NCBI GenBank assembly: GCA_017453705.1
Contig: JAFTEK010000277.1
Location: 1 to 7,683, forward strand
Direction: 5' to 3'
DNA length: 7,683 nt
From: Treponema sp.
Lineage (GTDB): Bacteria > Spirochaetota > Spirochaetia > Treponematales > Treponemataceae
Under the pieces are notes generated by a model. It made no database searches and was not told the DNA's origin. It saw only the letters and a program-made list of their open reading frames with translations. Made by a program: the position numbers and the translations under genes. Shown here piece after piece: positions 1 to 5,831 of this stretch; position 1 is the stretch's first letter; every line of letters begins with the position of its first letter.

Positions 1-1715
1 ATCTGACTGACCCCCATGACCCCGAATATATGTCATACCGCAACTACTTGGAGCTTGTCTGTTCCCTCCCTTGGAACGACCGCCCTGTTGAGACCTATAG
101 TCTGGAGGATGCCAAGAAGATTCTGGACGGTGACCACTATGGCCTGGAAGATGTCAAGAAGCGTATACTGGAGTATTTGTCTGTTCGCAAGCTAAAGCAT
201 GATGGCAAAGGTTCTGTCCTTATCCTTGTGGGTCCGCCGGGAGTGGGTAAGACGAGCGTTGGACATTCCATCGCAAAGGCGATGCGTAAGCCTTTCTTCC
301 GGTTTAGCGTCGGAGGTGAGCACGATGAGGCCAAGATAAAGGGCTTCCGCCGTACTTACATTAGTTCTATGCCTGGCCAGATAATAAGCGGGCTTAAGAT
401 AACAAAATCTAAGGCTCCGGTGTTCATGATTGATGAGGTTGACAAGATGAACGCCAGTGCGCAGGGCGACCCTTCCGCGGCTTTGCTGGAGGTGCTGGAT
501 CCTGAGCAGAATACGAATTTCCGCGATTCTTACCTTGATATTCCATTTGATTTGAGCAATGTTTTCTTTATTCTGACTGCCAACACCTTGGATTCTATCC
601 CTCAGCCCCTTCTGGACAGGGCTGAGATTATAGAGCTTTCTGGCTATATAGATCAGGAGAAGATAGAGATTGCCAAGAAGTATCTTATCCCTAAGAACCT
701 TGAGAAGAACGGTCTTAAGAAGTCTTCAATAAAATACAGCAGGGAAGCCCTGTATCTGATAGCGACAGAGTATGCTCGTGAGGCGGGTGTACGAAATTAT
801 GAGAAATGCATAGACAAGATTTCCCGCAAGCTTATCCATGAGAAGGTCTGTGAGTATGAAAAGGATAATCCTCCGCCTGTGCTTCCGACCGCTGAGGAGT
901 ATCGCAAGGCGGAGCAGAAGAAAATTGAGGCAGGGCATAAAGCTTCCTCTAAGATGACAGACAAGGAGAGGGAGGAGCGGGAAAAGCAGGACGAGCAGAT
1001 TCTCCGGGAGAAAGAAGAGGAGCTCGCAAAGAAGAAGGAAGTCCTCGCAAAGGAGGAGTCCGAGAAAATACGTGCGGCCTTTACCGGAAAGGCATATATC
1101 ATAGGTGAGGCCGAGGTAAGAAAGTATCTGGGTAAGGCTGTCTTTGACGAGAGCCAGATAAAGAGGGCTTCCGTGCCTGGTACGGCGATTGGCTTGGCGT
1201 GGACCAGTATGGGCGGCGACACCCTTCTCTTGGAGAGCATCGCTTTCTCTGCCAGCAAGGGTGGCTTGCAGCTGACAGGTCAAATGGGCGATGTGATGAA
1301 GGAAAGCGCGCAGATTGCCATGAACTGGGCTAAGCAGTATTCGATAGAGAAGGGCTACAAAGATGGAAAATGGTTTGAGGAGAATTGTGTCCACCTGCAC
1401 ATACCTGAGGGGGCGACCAAGAAAGACGGGCCTTCCGCCGGAATCACCATGGCAACCACTTTTGTCTCCCTTTTGCGGGGCAAGAAGATAAAGCCTAACC
1501 TGGCCATGACAGGGGAGCTTAGCCTTACGGGGCAGGTGCTTCCGATAGGGGGGCTTAGGGAAAAGACAGTTGCCGCCAAGCGCAACAAGATAAAGACAAT
1601 AATCATTCCTAAGGCCAACGAGAGGGATCTTGAGGACATCCCCGCCCATGTCAAGGAAGGGCTTAAGTTTATCCCTGTTTCCAGTGCTGAGGAGCTTATG
1701 TCTCTGGTTTTCTAG
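1..1715 (+). CDS. lon: ATP-dependent Lon protease, 5'-truncated by the window edge
   Basis: This is the ATPase and protease part of Lon, a cytoplasmic AAA+ serine protease that unfolds and degrades damaged and regulatory proteins. The frame is open from base 3, and the residues before the ATG at 30 (ending DPEY) fit the usual Lon sequence before RNYL..LPWN. The ATG at 30 is therefore internal, and the N-terminal substrate domain lies outside the window. Numbering from that ATG, I see Walker A GPPGVGKT (68-75), Walker B VFMIDEVDK (131-139), sensor-1 TAN (183-185), the LLDR arginine finger (R197) and sensor-2 GVR (R255). The protease domain has catalytic Ser469 in DGPSAG and Lys512 in GLREK. 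Unlike E. coli Lon, there is an insert of about 75 mostly charged residues at 273-351, in the small AAA+ subdomain. All key residues are intact, so the enzyme should be active. The identification is firm; whether the insert changes substrate choice is unknown. Confidence 0.97.
   Translation, partial: LTDPHDPEYMSYRNYLELVCSLPWNDRPVETYSLEDAKKILDGDHYGLEDVKKRILEYLSVRKLKHDGKGSVLILVGPPGVGKTSVGHSIAKAMRKPFFRFSVGGEHDEAKIKGFRRTYISSMPGQIISGLKITKSKAPVFMIDEVDKMNASAQGDPSAALLEVLDPEQNTNFRDSYLDIPFDLSNVFFILTANTLDSIPQPLLDRAEIIELSGYIDQEKIEIAKKYLIPKNLEKNGLKKSSIKYSREALYLIATEYAREAGVRNYEKCIDKISRKLIHEKVCEYEKDNPPPVLPTAEEYRKAEQKKIEAGHKASSKMTDKEREEREKQDEQILREKEEELAKKKEVLAKEESEKIRAAFTGKAYIIGEAEVRKYLGKAVFDESQIKRASVPGTAIGLAWTSMGGDTLLLESIAFSASKGGLQLTGQMGDVMKESAQIAMNWAKQYSIEKGYKDGKWFEENCVHLHIPEGATKKDGPSAGITMATTFVSLLRGKKIKPNLAMTGELSLTGQVLPIGGLREKTVAAKRNKIKTIIIPKANERDLEDIPAHVKEGLKFIPVSSAEELMSLVF
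846..1082 (+). other. Charged, probably coiled-coil insert within Lon
   Basis: This codes for about residues 273-351 of the visible Lon fragment, between the sensor-2 helix region (ending KLIHEKV) and the strand leading into the protease domain (GKAYIIGEAEVRKYLG). It starts with a proline-rich stretch (NPPPVLP) and continues as a run rich in Lys, Glu, Arg and Gln with almost no aromatic residues, typical of a long single helix or coiled coil. E. coli Lon has no matching segment here. I recall longer Lon proteins in treponemes, but cannot verify that this insert is shared. No frameshift is needed, and the flanking conserved sequence resumes in frame. Confidence 0.75.
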
Positions 1716-1732
1716 GGAAATGTTGAGGAAAC

Positions 1733-1764
1733 CTCGAAAAATTGCGCTTTGCGCGTTTTTCGAG
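1733..1764 (+). terminator. Hairpin after lon, possible terminator
   Basis: CTCGAAAAA (1733-1741) pairs perfectly with TTTTTCGAG (1756-1764), and an inner GCGC-TTT-GCGC hairpin sits inside it. It lies 17 bases after the lon stop codon. The T run is inside the descending arm rather than after it, so this is not a textbook Rho-independent terminator. It could equally act as a 3' end stabiliser. A small competing hairpin, GAGG-AAA-CCTC at 1725-1735, uses the first bases of the same arm. Confidence 0.5.
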
Positions 1765-1776
1765 ATGCCCTTGAAC

Positions 1777-1824
1777 AATCCGTATTCGGATTATTCACTG
1801 TTTTCCTAGTGAATCTTTTGTTTT
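1777..1824 (+). terminator. Two further tandem hairpins, the last followed by a T-rich run
   Basis: AATCCG-TATT-CGGATT (1777-1792) is directly followed by ATTCACT (1793-1799), an 8-base loop and AGTGAAT (1808-1814). The T-rich run CTTTTGTTTT (1815-1824) follows. The second hairpin with its T run has the shape of a weak, AT-rich intrinsic terminator reading in the plus direction. It ends 25 bases before the next start codon, so it could also be an attenuator or part of that gene's leader. I see no convincing promoter in this gap. Confidence 0.45.
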
Positions 1825-1835
1825 AATCGTTTATC

Positions 1836-1840
1836 GGAGG
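1836..1840 (+). promoter_or_regulatory. Shine-Dalgarno site fixing a GTG start
   Basis: GGAGG lies 9 bases before the GTG at 1850, which is good spacing. An ATG at 1843 is only 2 bases away and opens a five-codon frame (MRCGF) ending at 1860. The GTG is therefore the better start for the peptidase, and its N-terminus fits the family. Confidence 0.8.
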
Positions 1841-1849
1841 AAATGCGCT

Positions 1850-2995
1850 GTGGCTTTTGATCTAGAAAAGATATTCAAGGAAAGGCGTGATAAGCTTGTC
1901 TCTTATTTGAAAGAACATTCCCTTGCCGCCGTCATATTTGAGGACAGCGAGGACAGGAGGGATGTATCCATCCGTTATTTTACGGGGCATCCAAGTGATG
2001 CCTTGTTGCTCCTGCGTGCTGACGGTTATGAGTGTTTGTGTCCGTGGGATGAAAACCTGGCGGCACAGAGGGCGCATATCGGAAAGATTCTTCCATACAC
2101 AAATTTTGACAGGGCGGCAGAAAAGGCTATCCCTGCCCTGCTAAAGGATGCCTGCTGTCCTGCGGGGGCTGTCGTATCGTTCTCGCCTGAAATTTCATAC
2201 AGTAATTTCCAAAAGTACACAAAAGCTTTGTCAGATTCACCGGGAGCGTGGAAGTTGGACTGCTCGGATGATTCTGTTCACAGCTATGTCCTTTCCCTGC
2301 GTTCTCGTAAGGACGAATATGAAATACACTGCACAAGGCAGGCTGCCCGCATTACTGATGCTATGACGGAATTCATCTGGAAGAAAGTTCAGTCGGGGGA
2401 GTTTGCCTGTGAGAGCGATGTCGCTCTGTATATAGAAAAGCAGCTTAGGGCGGATGGCTGTGAGCGGACGAGTTTTGACACCCTGGCGGCAGGACCTGAC
2501 AGATCGTTTGCCATCCATGCATTTCCTGGATATACTGGTGGAGCATGGGGGACTAGGGGGCTTTCCATACTGGATTTTGGCGTGTGCTATGAAGGCTATG
2601 CCAGCGACTGCACTATCACCATGGCAAGAGGCCCTCTTTCCAATGAACAGGAGGAAATACTTGATTTGGTGGAGCAGGCTGCTGCTGAGTGCCGCAAGCT
2701 CTACATTCCGGGAGGAAAGGTTCTTGACGCTGCCCGAAAAGCTGACGAGGTTTTTGCCGCCGCGGGGCGCAGTATGCCTCATGGCCTGGGACATGGAACT
2801 GGACTTGAGATACACGAGAAACCTTTTGTCAGCAAGAGGTCAGATGAGAGCATCCTTTTTGAGCCTGGAAACATCGTCACGCTGGAGCCAGGCTTGTACG
2901 ATCCAAAACTTGGCGGTGTTCGTCTTGAGAACGATGTTCTTATAACTGATACAGCTAACGAAATCCTTACACGGTCAAAAATTTTCAGGCTGTAG
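1850..2995 (+). CDS. M24 family Xaa-Pro peptidase (aminopeptidase P / prolidase type)
   Basis: A cytoplasmic dinuclear metallopeptidase, predicted to cleave peptides with proline in the second position. Its 381 residues fit the shorter class of bacterial Xaa-Pro peptidases rather than E. coli PepP or PepQ, which are about 440. Residues 1-140 look like the creatinase N-terminal domain, and 155-381 form the pita-bread catalytic domain. All five expected metal ligands are present: D242 in ILDFG, D253 in ASDCT, H315 in HGLGHGTG, E346 in TLEPG and E360 in RLEND. H223, H311 and H322 match the family's other active-site histidines. I see no signal peptide. The start is GTG with GGAGG upstream. It follows lon by 134 bases in the same direction, but the hairpins between them argue against simple co-translation. 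The sequence does not settle whether it acts on dipeptides or longer peptides, so I give no gene symbol. Confidence 0.93.
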   Translation: MAFDLEKIFKERRDKLVSYLKEHSLAAVIFEDSEDRRDVSIRYFTGHPSDALLLLRADGYECLCPWDENLAAQRAHIGKILPYTNFDRAAEKAIPALLKDACCPAGAVVSFSPEISYSNFQKYTKALSDSPGAWKLDCSDDSVHSYVLSLRSRKDEYEIHCTRQAARITDAMTEFIWKKVQSGEFACESDVALYIEKQLRADGCERTSFDTLAAGPDRSFAIHAFPGYTGGAWGTRGLSILDFGVCYEGYASDCTITMARGPLSNEQEEILDLVEQAAAECRKLYIPGGKVLDAARKADEVFAAAGRSMPHGLGHGTGLEIHEKPFVSKRSDESILFEPGNIVTLEPGLYDPKLGGVRLENDVLITDTANEILTRSKIFRL

Positions 2996-2997
2996 GG

Positions 2998-3009
2998 CTT
3001 CCTAGGAAG
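2998..3009. repeat. Perfect 12-bp palindrome
   Basis: CTTCCTAGGAAG reads the same on both strands and starts 2 bases after the peptidase stop codon. It has no loop, so it is more plausible as a DNA site than as an RNA hairpin. It may be chance, and no function can be assigned. Confidence 0.4.
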
Positions 3010-3014
3010 GGTTT

Positions 3015-3034
3015 CCCGCTTTCGGGGCGGGTTT
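3015..3034. terminator. GC-rich hairpin between convergent genes, probable terminator
   Basis: CCCGC (3015-3019) pairs with GCGGG (3027-3031) across a 7-base loop, followed by TTT on the plus strand. It sits in the 44-base gap between the stop codons of the peptidase and the pyrophosphatase and probably ends transcription of the plus-strand gene. On the minus strand it is followed by AAA, so it is weaker in that direction. The T run is short. Confidence 0.55.
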
Positions 3035-3039
3035 GTCGG

Positions 3040-4692
3040 CTAACCTTCGACCTTGGCGACAAGCTCGCTTAGGAGGGGGATAAGCTGTTTTTTGCGGGAA
3101 ACTATGTCCTTCATGTAGTAAACGTTGTCCTCTTGCCTTGGGAATGTAAGCATACTGGAGAACTTTGCATCGTAAGCAATAAGCATCAGGCTGGAAAGCT
3201 TGGTGATGTCCGTCACGAGCAAGGCCGAGAACAAAAGTCCGCCTCCACTCCGTATGGACTCAAGACGCTCCATGAACTCGTCTTTGCGGCCAAGCAGCTC
3301 CTGCGTTCCGTCCACCTCTATCTGGCTTACCGTATATTTGAGCTTACCCTCGCTGTATTCTTTCATGTCCTGGCTGATTATGTCGGCCGCGCTCCGGCTG
3401 CCTATGTGACTGCCAGAGCGGATAATGTCGTTGCCAAGCTCCTTTATATCCAGATCAGTTATGCTCGACAGGTATTCGGCAGTCTGTACGTCTAGCTCTG
3501 TGGTTGTCGCCGACTGCAGGATAAGTGTGTCACTGAGTATCCCGCAGAGAAGCAGGGCGGCCATGTCCTTGGGGATTGAAACGTGGTTTTCGTGATACAG
3601 TCCTGTTATTATGGTTGCTGTTGACCCGACCGGCCTGTTGATGAATGTGATGGGCTGCCGGGTGCTGAATGTCGAGATTCTATGGTGGTCTATTATCTCC
3701 CTGATAACGTAGTGCTCTATGCCTTCCACTGCCTGTGACGGTTCGTTGTGATCCACAAGAACCAACTCTATGTTGGCTTCATGCAGCAGATCACTTTCGC
3801 TTATTGTTCCTCTCACTTTGTAGTTGTCATCAACGACTGGCAGGCAACGGGATGGGCTTAAAGCCAGGAGGGGGCGTATACGCTGAACTGTGTCGCTTGC
3901 AAGAACCGGTTTACTCACCTTGTCAGCCATTGCGCTGACTGGCGATGAGTATTCAATTAGCATTGCTGTCGTTGCAGTGCTGTCGTGACCTGAAATAATA
4001 GAAACATGGTTTTTTCTTGCCAGCTCGCGAAGCTCTTTTTTTACTATGTAATCTTTGGTTATTATCAGGGCTTTTACACGAGACTCAATGCACAATCGCT
4101 GGAGATCCTCCCTGTCCCCGGTTATGACTATAATGTTCTCGCTCTTGTGTTCTTCCAAAAGCCTGCCAAAAGTCTCGATGTCGTCATCACCTATCATTAT
4201 TGAGCAGTTAAAGTAATCATCCGGGTCAAATTCCACGACAGGAGTGGCATTGAGGGTCTTTTCTATCAAGTGGAGGCTTGACAGGAAAATGTCACCGTGC
4301 TTTGGAGTTAGCAGTTTGTATGAGTTGAGCGCGAATGCGTTGTAGTTGAGCAGTCCCTGAAAAGTTCCGTCCACGTTGACAATGGGCAGGACTGCGGCAT
4401 TTGTGCTTATCATTTTGTCCACAGCCTTCCAAAGTGATACGTCTTCCCTGACGGAGACGAACTTGTCGCTCATGTAGTAGGCCGTCTTGGGAACAAGGTC
4501 CGGGATGTACTCAGGCGGCTCTATTTTGAACCTCTTGAAGATGTACTCGGTCTGGGGCGCAAGGTGCCCCGCCCTGGCTGCAACGTACTTGTCATGCCCT
4601 AGAATGTGCTTGAGTTCCGCATAAGCTTTTGCCGCCACCACGGAGTCAGTGTCCGGGTTTCTGTGACCGATGATGTAAATCTTGCTCGTCAT
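3040..4692 (-). CDS. ppaC: Family II (DHH) manganese-dependent inorganic pyrophosphatase with CBS-DRTGG-CBS insert
   Basis: Hydrolyses cytoplasmic pyrophosphate to phosphate, driving biosynthetic reactions forward. The DHH catalytic core is split. The N-terminal part has GHRNPDTDS (H10, D14, D16), and the core resumes with VDHNE (D314, H315), IDHH (D335, H336, H337) and LSDT (D388). The DHHA2 domain carries the signature SRKKQ (532-536). The regulatory insert lies between: a CBS repeat at about 69-128, a DRTGG domain at about 146-255 (TGDRED at 191-196) and a second CBS repeat at about 254-305. At 550 residues it matches the regulated subclass rather than the compact 310-residue enzymes. In characterised relatives AMP and ADP inhibit, while ATP or diadenosine polyphosphates activate; the same is inferred here. 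The start is supported by the conserved His ten residues in. There is no clear Shine-Dalgarno site. It is transcribed divergently from map and convergently with the peptidase. Confidence 0.96.
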   Translation of the reverse strand: MTSKIYIIGHRNPDTDSVVAAKAYAELKHILGHDKYVAARAGHLAPQTEYIFKRFKIEPPEYIPDLVPKTAYYMSDKFVSVREDVSLWKAVDKMISTNAAVLPIVNVDGTFQGLLNYNAFALNSYKLLTPKHGDIFLSSLHLIEKTLNATPVVEFDPDDYFNCSIMIGDDDIETFGRLLEEHKSENIIVITGDREDLQRLCIESRVKALIITKDYIVKKELRELARKNHVSIISGHDSTATTAMLIEYSSPVSAMADKVSKPVLASDTVQRIRPLLALSPSRCLPVVDDNYKVRGTISESDLLHEANIELVLVDHNEPSQAVEGIEHYVIREIIDHHRISTFSTRQPITFINRPVGSTATIITGLYHENHVSIPKDMAALLLCGILSDTLILQSATTTELDVQTAEYLSSITDLDIKELGNDIIRSGSHIGSRSAADIISQDMKEYSEGKLKYTVSQIEVDGTQELLGRKDEFMERLESIRSGGGLLFSALLVTDITKLSSLMLIAYDAKFSSMLTFPRQEDNVYYMKDIVSRKKQLIPLLSELVAKVEG

Positions 4693-4698
4693 GATTTC

Positions 4699-4707
4699 AC
4701 TATAGCA
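4699..4707 (-). promoter_or_regulatory. Possible extended -10 promoter for the pyrophosphatase gene
   Basis: On the minus strand TGCTATAGT forms an extended -10 element. Only six bases (GAAATC) separate it from the ATG, which puts transcription start at or next to the start codon. A -35 match is weak (TGTCCA with a 17-base spacer). If this is used, the mRNA would be leaderless or nearly so, which would fit the missing Shine-Dalgarno site. Confidence 0.4.
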
Positions 4708-4751
4708 GAATATGGTTTCTTTGGACAGAGGGGCAGATTTATTCGTGCCGA

Positions 4752-4808
4752 GGGTCTAATACCTGCCCAAAGGGCAAACGTTCTGCGCCGAAAAAGGGAA
4801 TTAGACCC
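4752..4808. repeat. Nested inverted repeat in the divergent promoter region
   Basis: GGGTCTAAT (4752-4760) pairs perfectly with ATTAGACCC (4800-4808), and two more pairs can form after one mismatch. Inside is a second perfect hairpin, TGCCC-AAA-GGGCA (4764-4776). The rest of the interior (4777-4796) is unpaired or weakly paired. It lies about 60 bases upstream of the pyrophosphatase start and 141 upstream of map. It could be a structured leader or small RNA, an operator, or a dispersed repeat element. I do not recognise the family. Confidence 0.6.
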
Positions 4809-4837
4809 GATTGCAACCACCGCTAGAGAACACCATG

Positions 4838-4863
4838 CCCCGAAGCTCTGCATCGGGGTTTGT
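4838..4863 (+). terminator. GC-rich hairpin followed by a short T run
   Basis: CCCCGA (4838-4843) pairs with TCGGGG (4853-4858) over a 9-base loop, followed by TTTGT. It resembles a terminator reading in the plus direction, but no plus-strand gene precedes it. That would make sense if a small RNA were transcribed from the inverted repeat region, or if the hairpin is part of a dispersed repeat element. It lies 87 bases upstream of map. Confidence 0.4.
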
Positions 4864-4884
4864 GATTACAGGTAGTTAATGTGA

Positions 4885-4913
4885 TTGCATAAAGAAGCAA
4901 AAAGGTATATATT
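4885..4913 (+). promoter_or_regulatory. Candidate sigma-70-type promoter for map
   Basis: TTGCAT (4885-4890) and TATATT (4908-4913) are separated by 17 bases, which is ideal spacing. The -10 box is good and the -35 box keeps only the TTG. Transcription would start near 4920, giving a leader of about 30 bases. The -35 element overlaps a GTGATTGCA motif (4881-4889) that is nearly repeated at 4862-4870. Confidence 0.5.
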
Positions 4914-4932
4914 ACCCATTGCTTACTTGCTT

Positions 4933-4937
4933 AGGAG
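4933..4937 (+). promoter_or_regulatory. Shine-Dalgarno site of map
   Basis: AGGAG lies 12 bases before the ATG at 4950. The spacing is slightly long but there is no better in-frame start, and the N-terminus it gives fits the family. Confidence 0.65.
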
Positions 4938-4949
4938 TTTCTTTGCTAT

Positions 4950-5732
4950 ATGATACGTTTGAAGAACGAGAAAGAGATAAACGGAATACGCGAGAGCTGC
5001 CATCTTCTGGCAGACCTTTTCAATGAGATTATCCCCAAGGTGAAGGCCGGGGTCACTACCAAGCAGATAGACGACTGGTGTGTTGATTTCATCAAGAAGC
5101 ACGGCGGCAGACCCGCGTGGTGGCAGGAGAATTTTCCGGGGGCTGCCTGCATCAGCATAAACCAGGAAGTCATACATGGCATACCCTCCAAAAAAAGGAT
5201 TGTCAAAGACGGGGATTTGGTCTCGCTTGATATAGGAATAGACCTGAACGGATACATCTCGGACAGCAGCCACACGGTTATGGTTGGCAATGTCAAACCC
5301 CAGCACCGCAAGCTTGTGCAGGTGACCCGGGAAAGCCTCATGGCAGGAATCATGGCTTGTGTTCCCGGCAACAGGATAAAGGACATAGCAAAAGCAGTTT
5401 ACCATGTTACCCATGAGCAGAACGGTTATGGTGTGGTGGAAGAATACTGCGGTCACGGAGTGGGGCTGGAAGTTCACGAGGATCCATCCATCCCCAACTG
5501 TCCTTCTGGCGGCCCCAATCCCAGGATACAGGCGGGGATGGTGCTTGCCATAGAGCCGATGATTAACGAGGGAACCGGTGACGTGATAACCGGTGGGCCG
5601 GGGGACGAGTGGACGGTCGTATCCGCCGATGGCAGCTGGTCATGCCACGAGGAGCATACCGTCGCGGTATTTCCAGACCATACCGAGATACTGACCGACT
5701 TGGACTACAACGGTTGCTCCTGTCTTAAGTAG
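4950..5732 (+). CDS. map: Type I methionine aminopeptidase
   Basis: Removes the initiator methionine from new proteins in the cytoplasm; usually essential in bacteria. At 260 residues it is close to the E. coli enzyme (264). The five metal ligands are D94 (SLDIG), D105 (ISDSS), H169 (CGHGVG), E202 (AIEPM) and E235 (HEEHT). H76 in VIHGIP and H176 in VHEDP match the substrate-binding histidines. There is no N-terminal zinc-finger or SH3-binding extension, so it is the plain bacterial type. The stretch before FPGAAC reads GGRPAWWQEN and is unlike the common bacterial sequence, and an isoleucine (I75) stands where E. coli has cysteine before the histidine. The C-terminus is unusually cysteine-rich (GCSCLK). 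It is a monocistronic-looking gene, divergent from ppaC and convergent with the GH13 gene. Confidence 0.96.
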   Translation: MIRLKNEKEINGIRESCHLLADLFNEIIPKVKAGVTTKQIDDWCVDFIKKHGGRPAWWQENFPGAACISINQEVIHGIPSKKRIVKDGDLVSLDIGIDLNGYISDSSHTVMVGNVKPQHRKLVQVTRESLMAGIMACVPGNRIKDIAKAVYHVTHEQNGYGVVEEYCGHGVGLEVHEDPSIPNCPSGGPNPRIQAGMVLAIEPMINEGTGDVITGGPGDEWTVVSADGSWSCHEEHTVAVFPDHTEILTDLDYNGCSCLK

Positions 5733-5739
5733 TTTCTGG

Positions 5740-5770
5740 GGGAACCCTCTACACAGAAGCGTCGGTTCCC
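5740..5770. terminator. Hairpin just after map
   Basis: GGGAACC (5740-5746) pairs with GGTTCCC (5764-5770) across a 17-base loop, starting 7 bases after the map stop codon. No T run follows. It may protect the 3' end or help termination together with the hairpin at 5797. Confidence 0.35.
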
Positions 5771-5796
5771 TGCCCTCCACCTCTTCCCGGCGGCTG

Positions 5797-5817
5797 CTTA
5801 GGGGTATTGCCCCTAAG
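5797..5817. terminator. Strong hairpin between convergent genes
   Basis: CTTAGGGG (5797-5804) pairs perfectly with CCCCTAAG (5810-5817) around a 5-base TATTG loop. It sits 14 bases from the stop codon of the minus-strand gene and 64 after map, so it could serve both. Neither strand has a T run next to it, so its role as an intrinsic terminator is inferred from position and stability only. Confidence 0.5.
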
Positions 5818-5831
5818 ACTACCAAACTATT

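Noticed and set aside
30..32. ATG at 30 as the true start of lon
   Set aside because: The frame is open upstream and the residues before it match Lon. The protein would lack the N-terminal domain, so this ATG is internal.
726..1778. 350-codon open frame on the minus strand opposite lon
   Set aside because: It lies wholly against a well-supported gene, its translation is compositionally odd with Leu/Arg-rich runs, and no start signal was seen. It is a codon-bias shadow.
2237..2815. 192-codon open frame on the minus strand inside the peptidase gene
   Set aside because: Antisense to a gene with all catalytic residues intact, with no recognisable domain. A 163-codon plus-strand frame at 2454-2945 was rejected for the same reason.
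4752..4808. Integron attC site
   Set aside because: GTCTAAT/ATTAGAC resembles the attC end motifs (RYYYAAC/GTTRRRY) but lacks the essential AAC/GTT ends, and no integrase or cassette array is present.
4606..4875. 89-codon plus-strand frame crossing the start of the pyrophosphatase gene into the divergent gap
   Set aside because: Its first part is antisense to conserved pyrophosphatase sequence and the rest runs through the hairpins. No ribosome binding site or known domain.
4693..4949. tRNA, SRP RNA or other known RNA gene in the divergent gap
   Set aside because: No cloverleaf, T-loop, SRP loop or other conserved RNA motif was found, only simple stems.
4923..5477. 184-codon open frame on the minus strand opposite map
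   Set aside because: Antisense shadow of map, with no family resemblance and no terminator or ribosome site that suits it.
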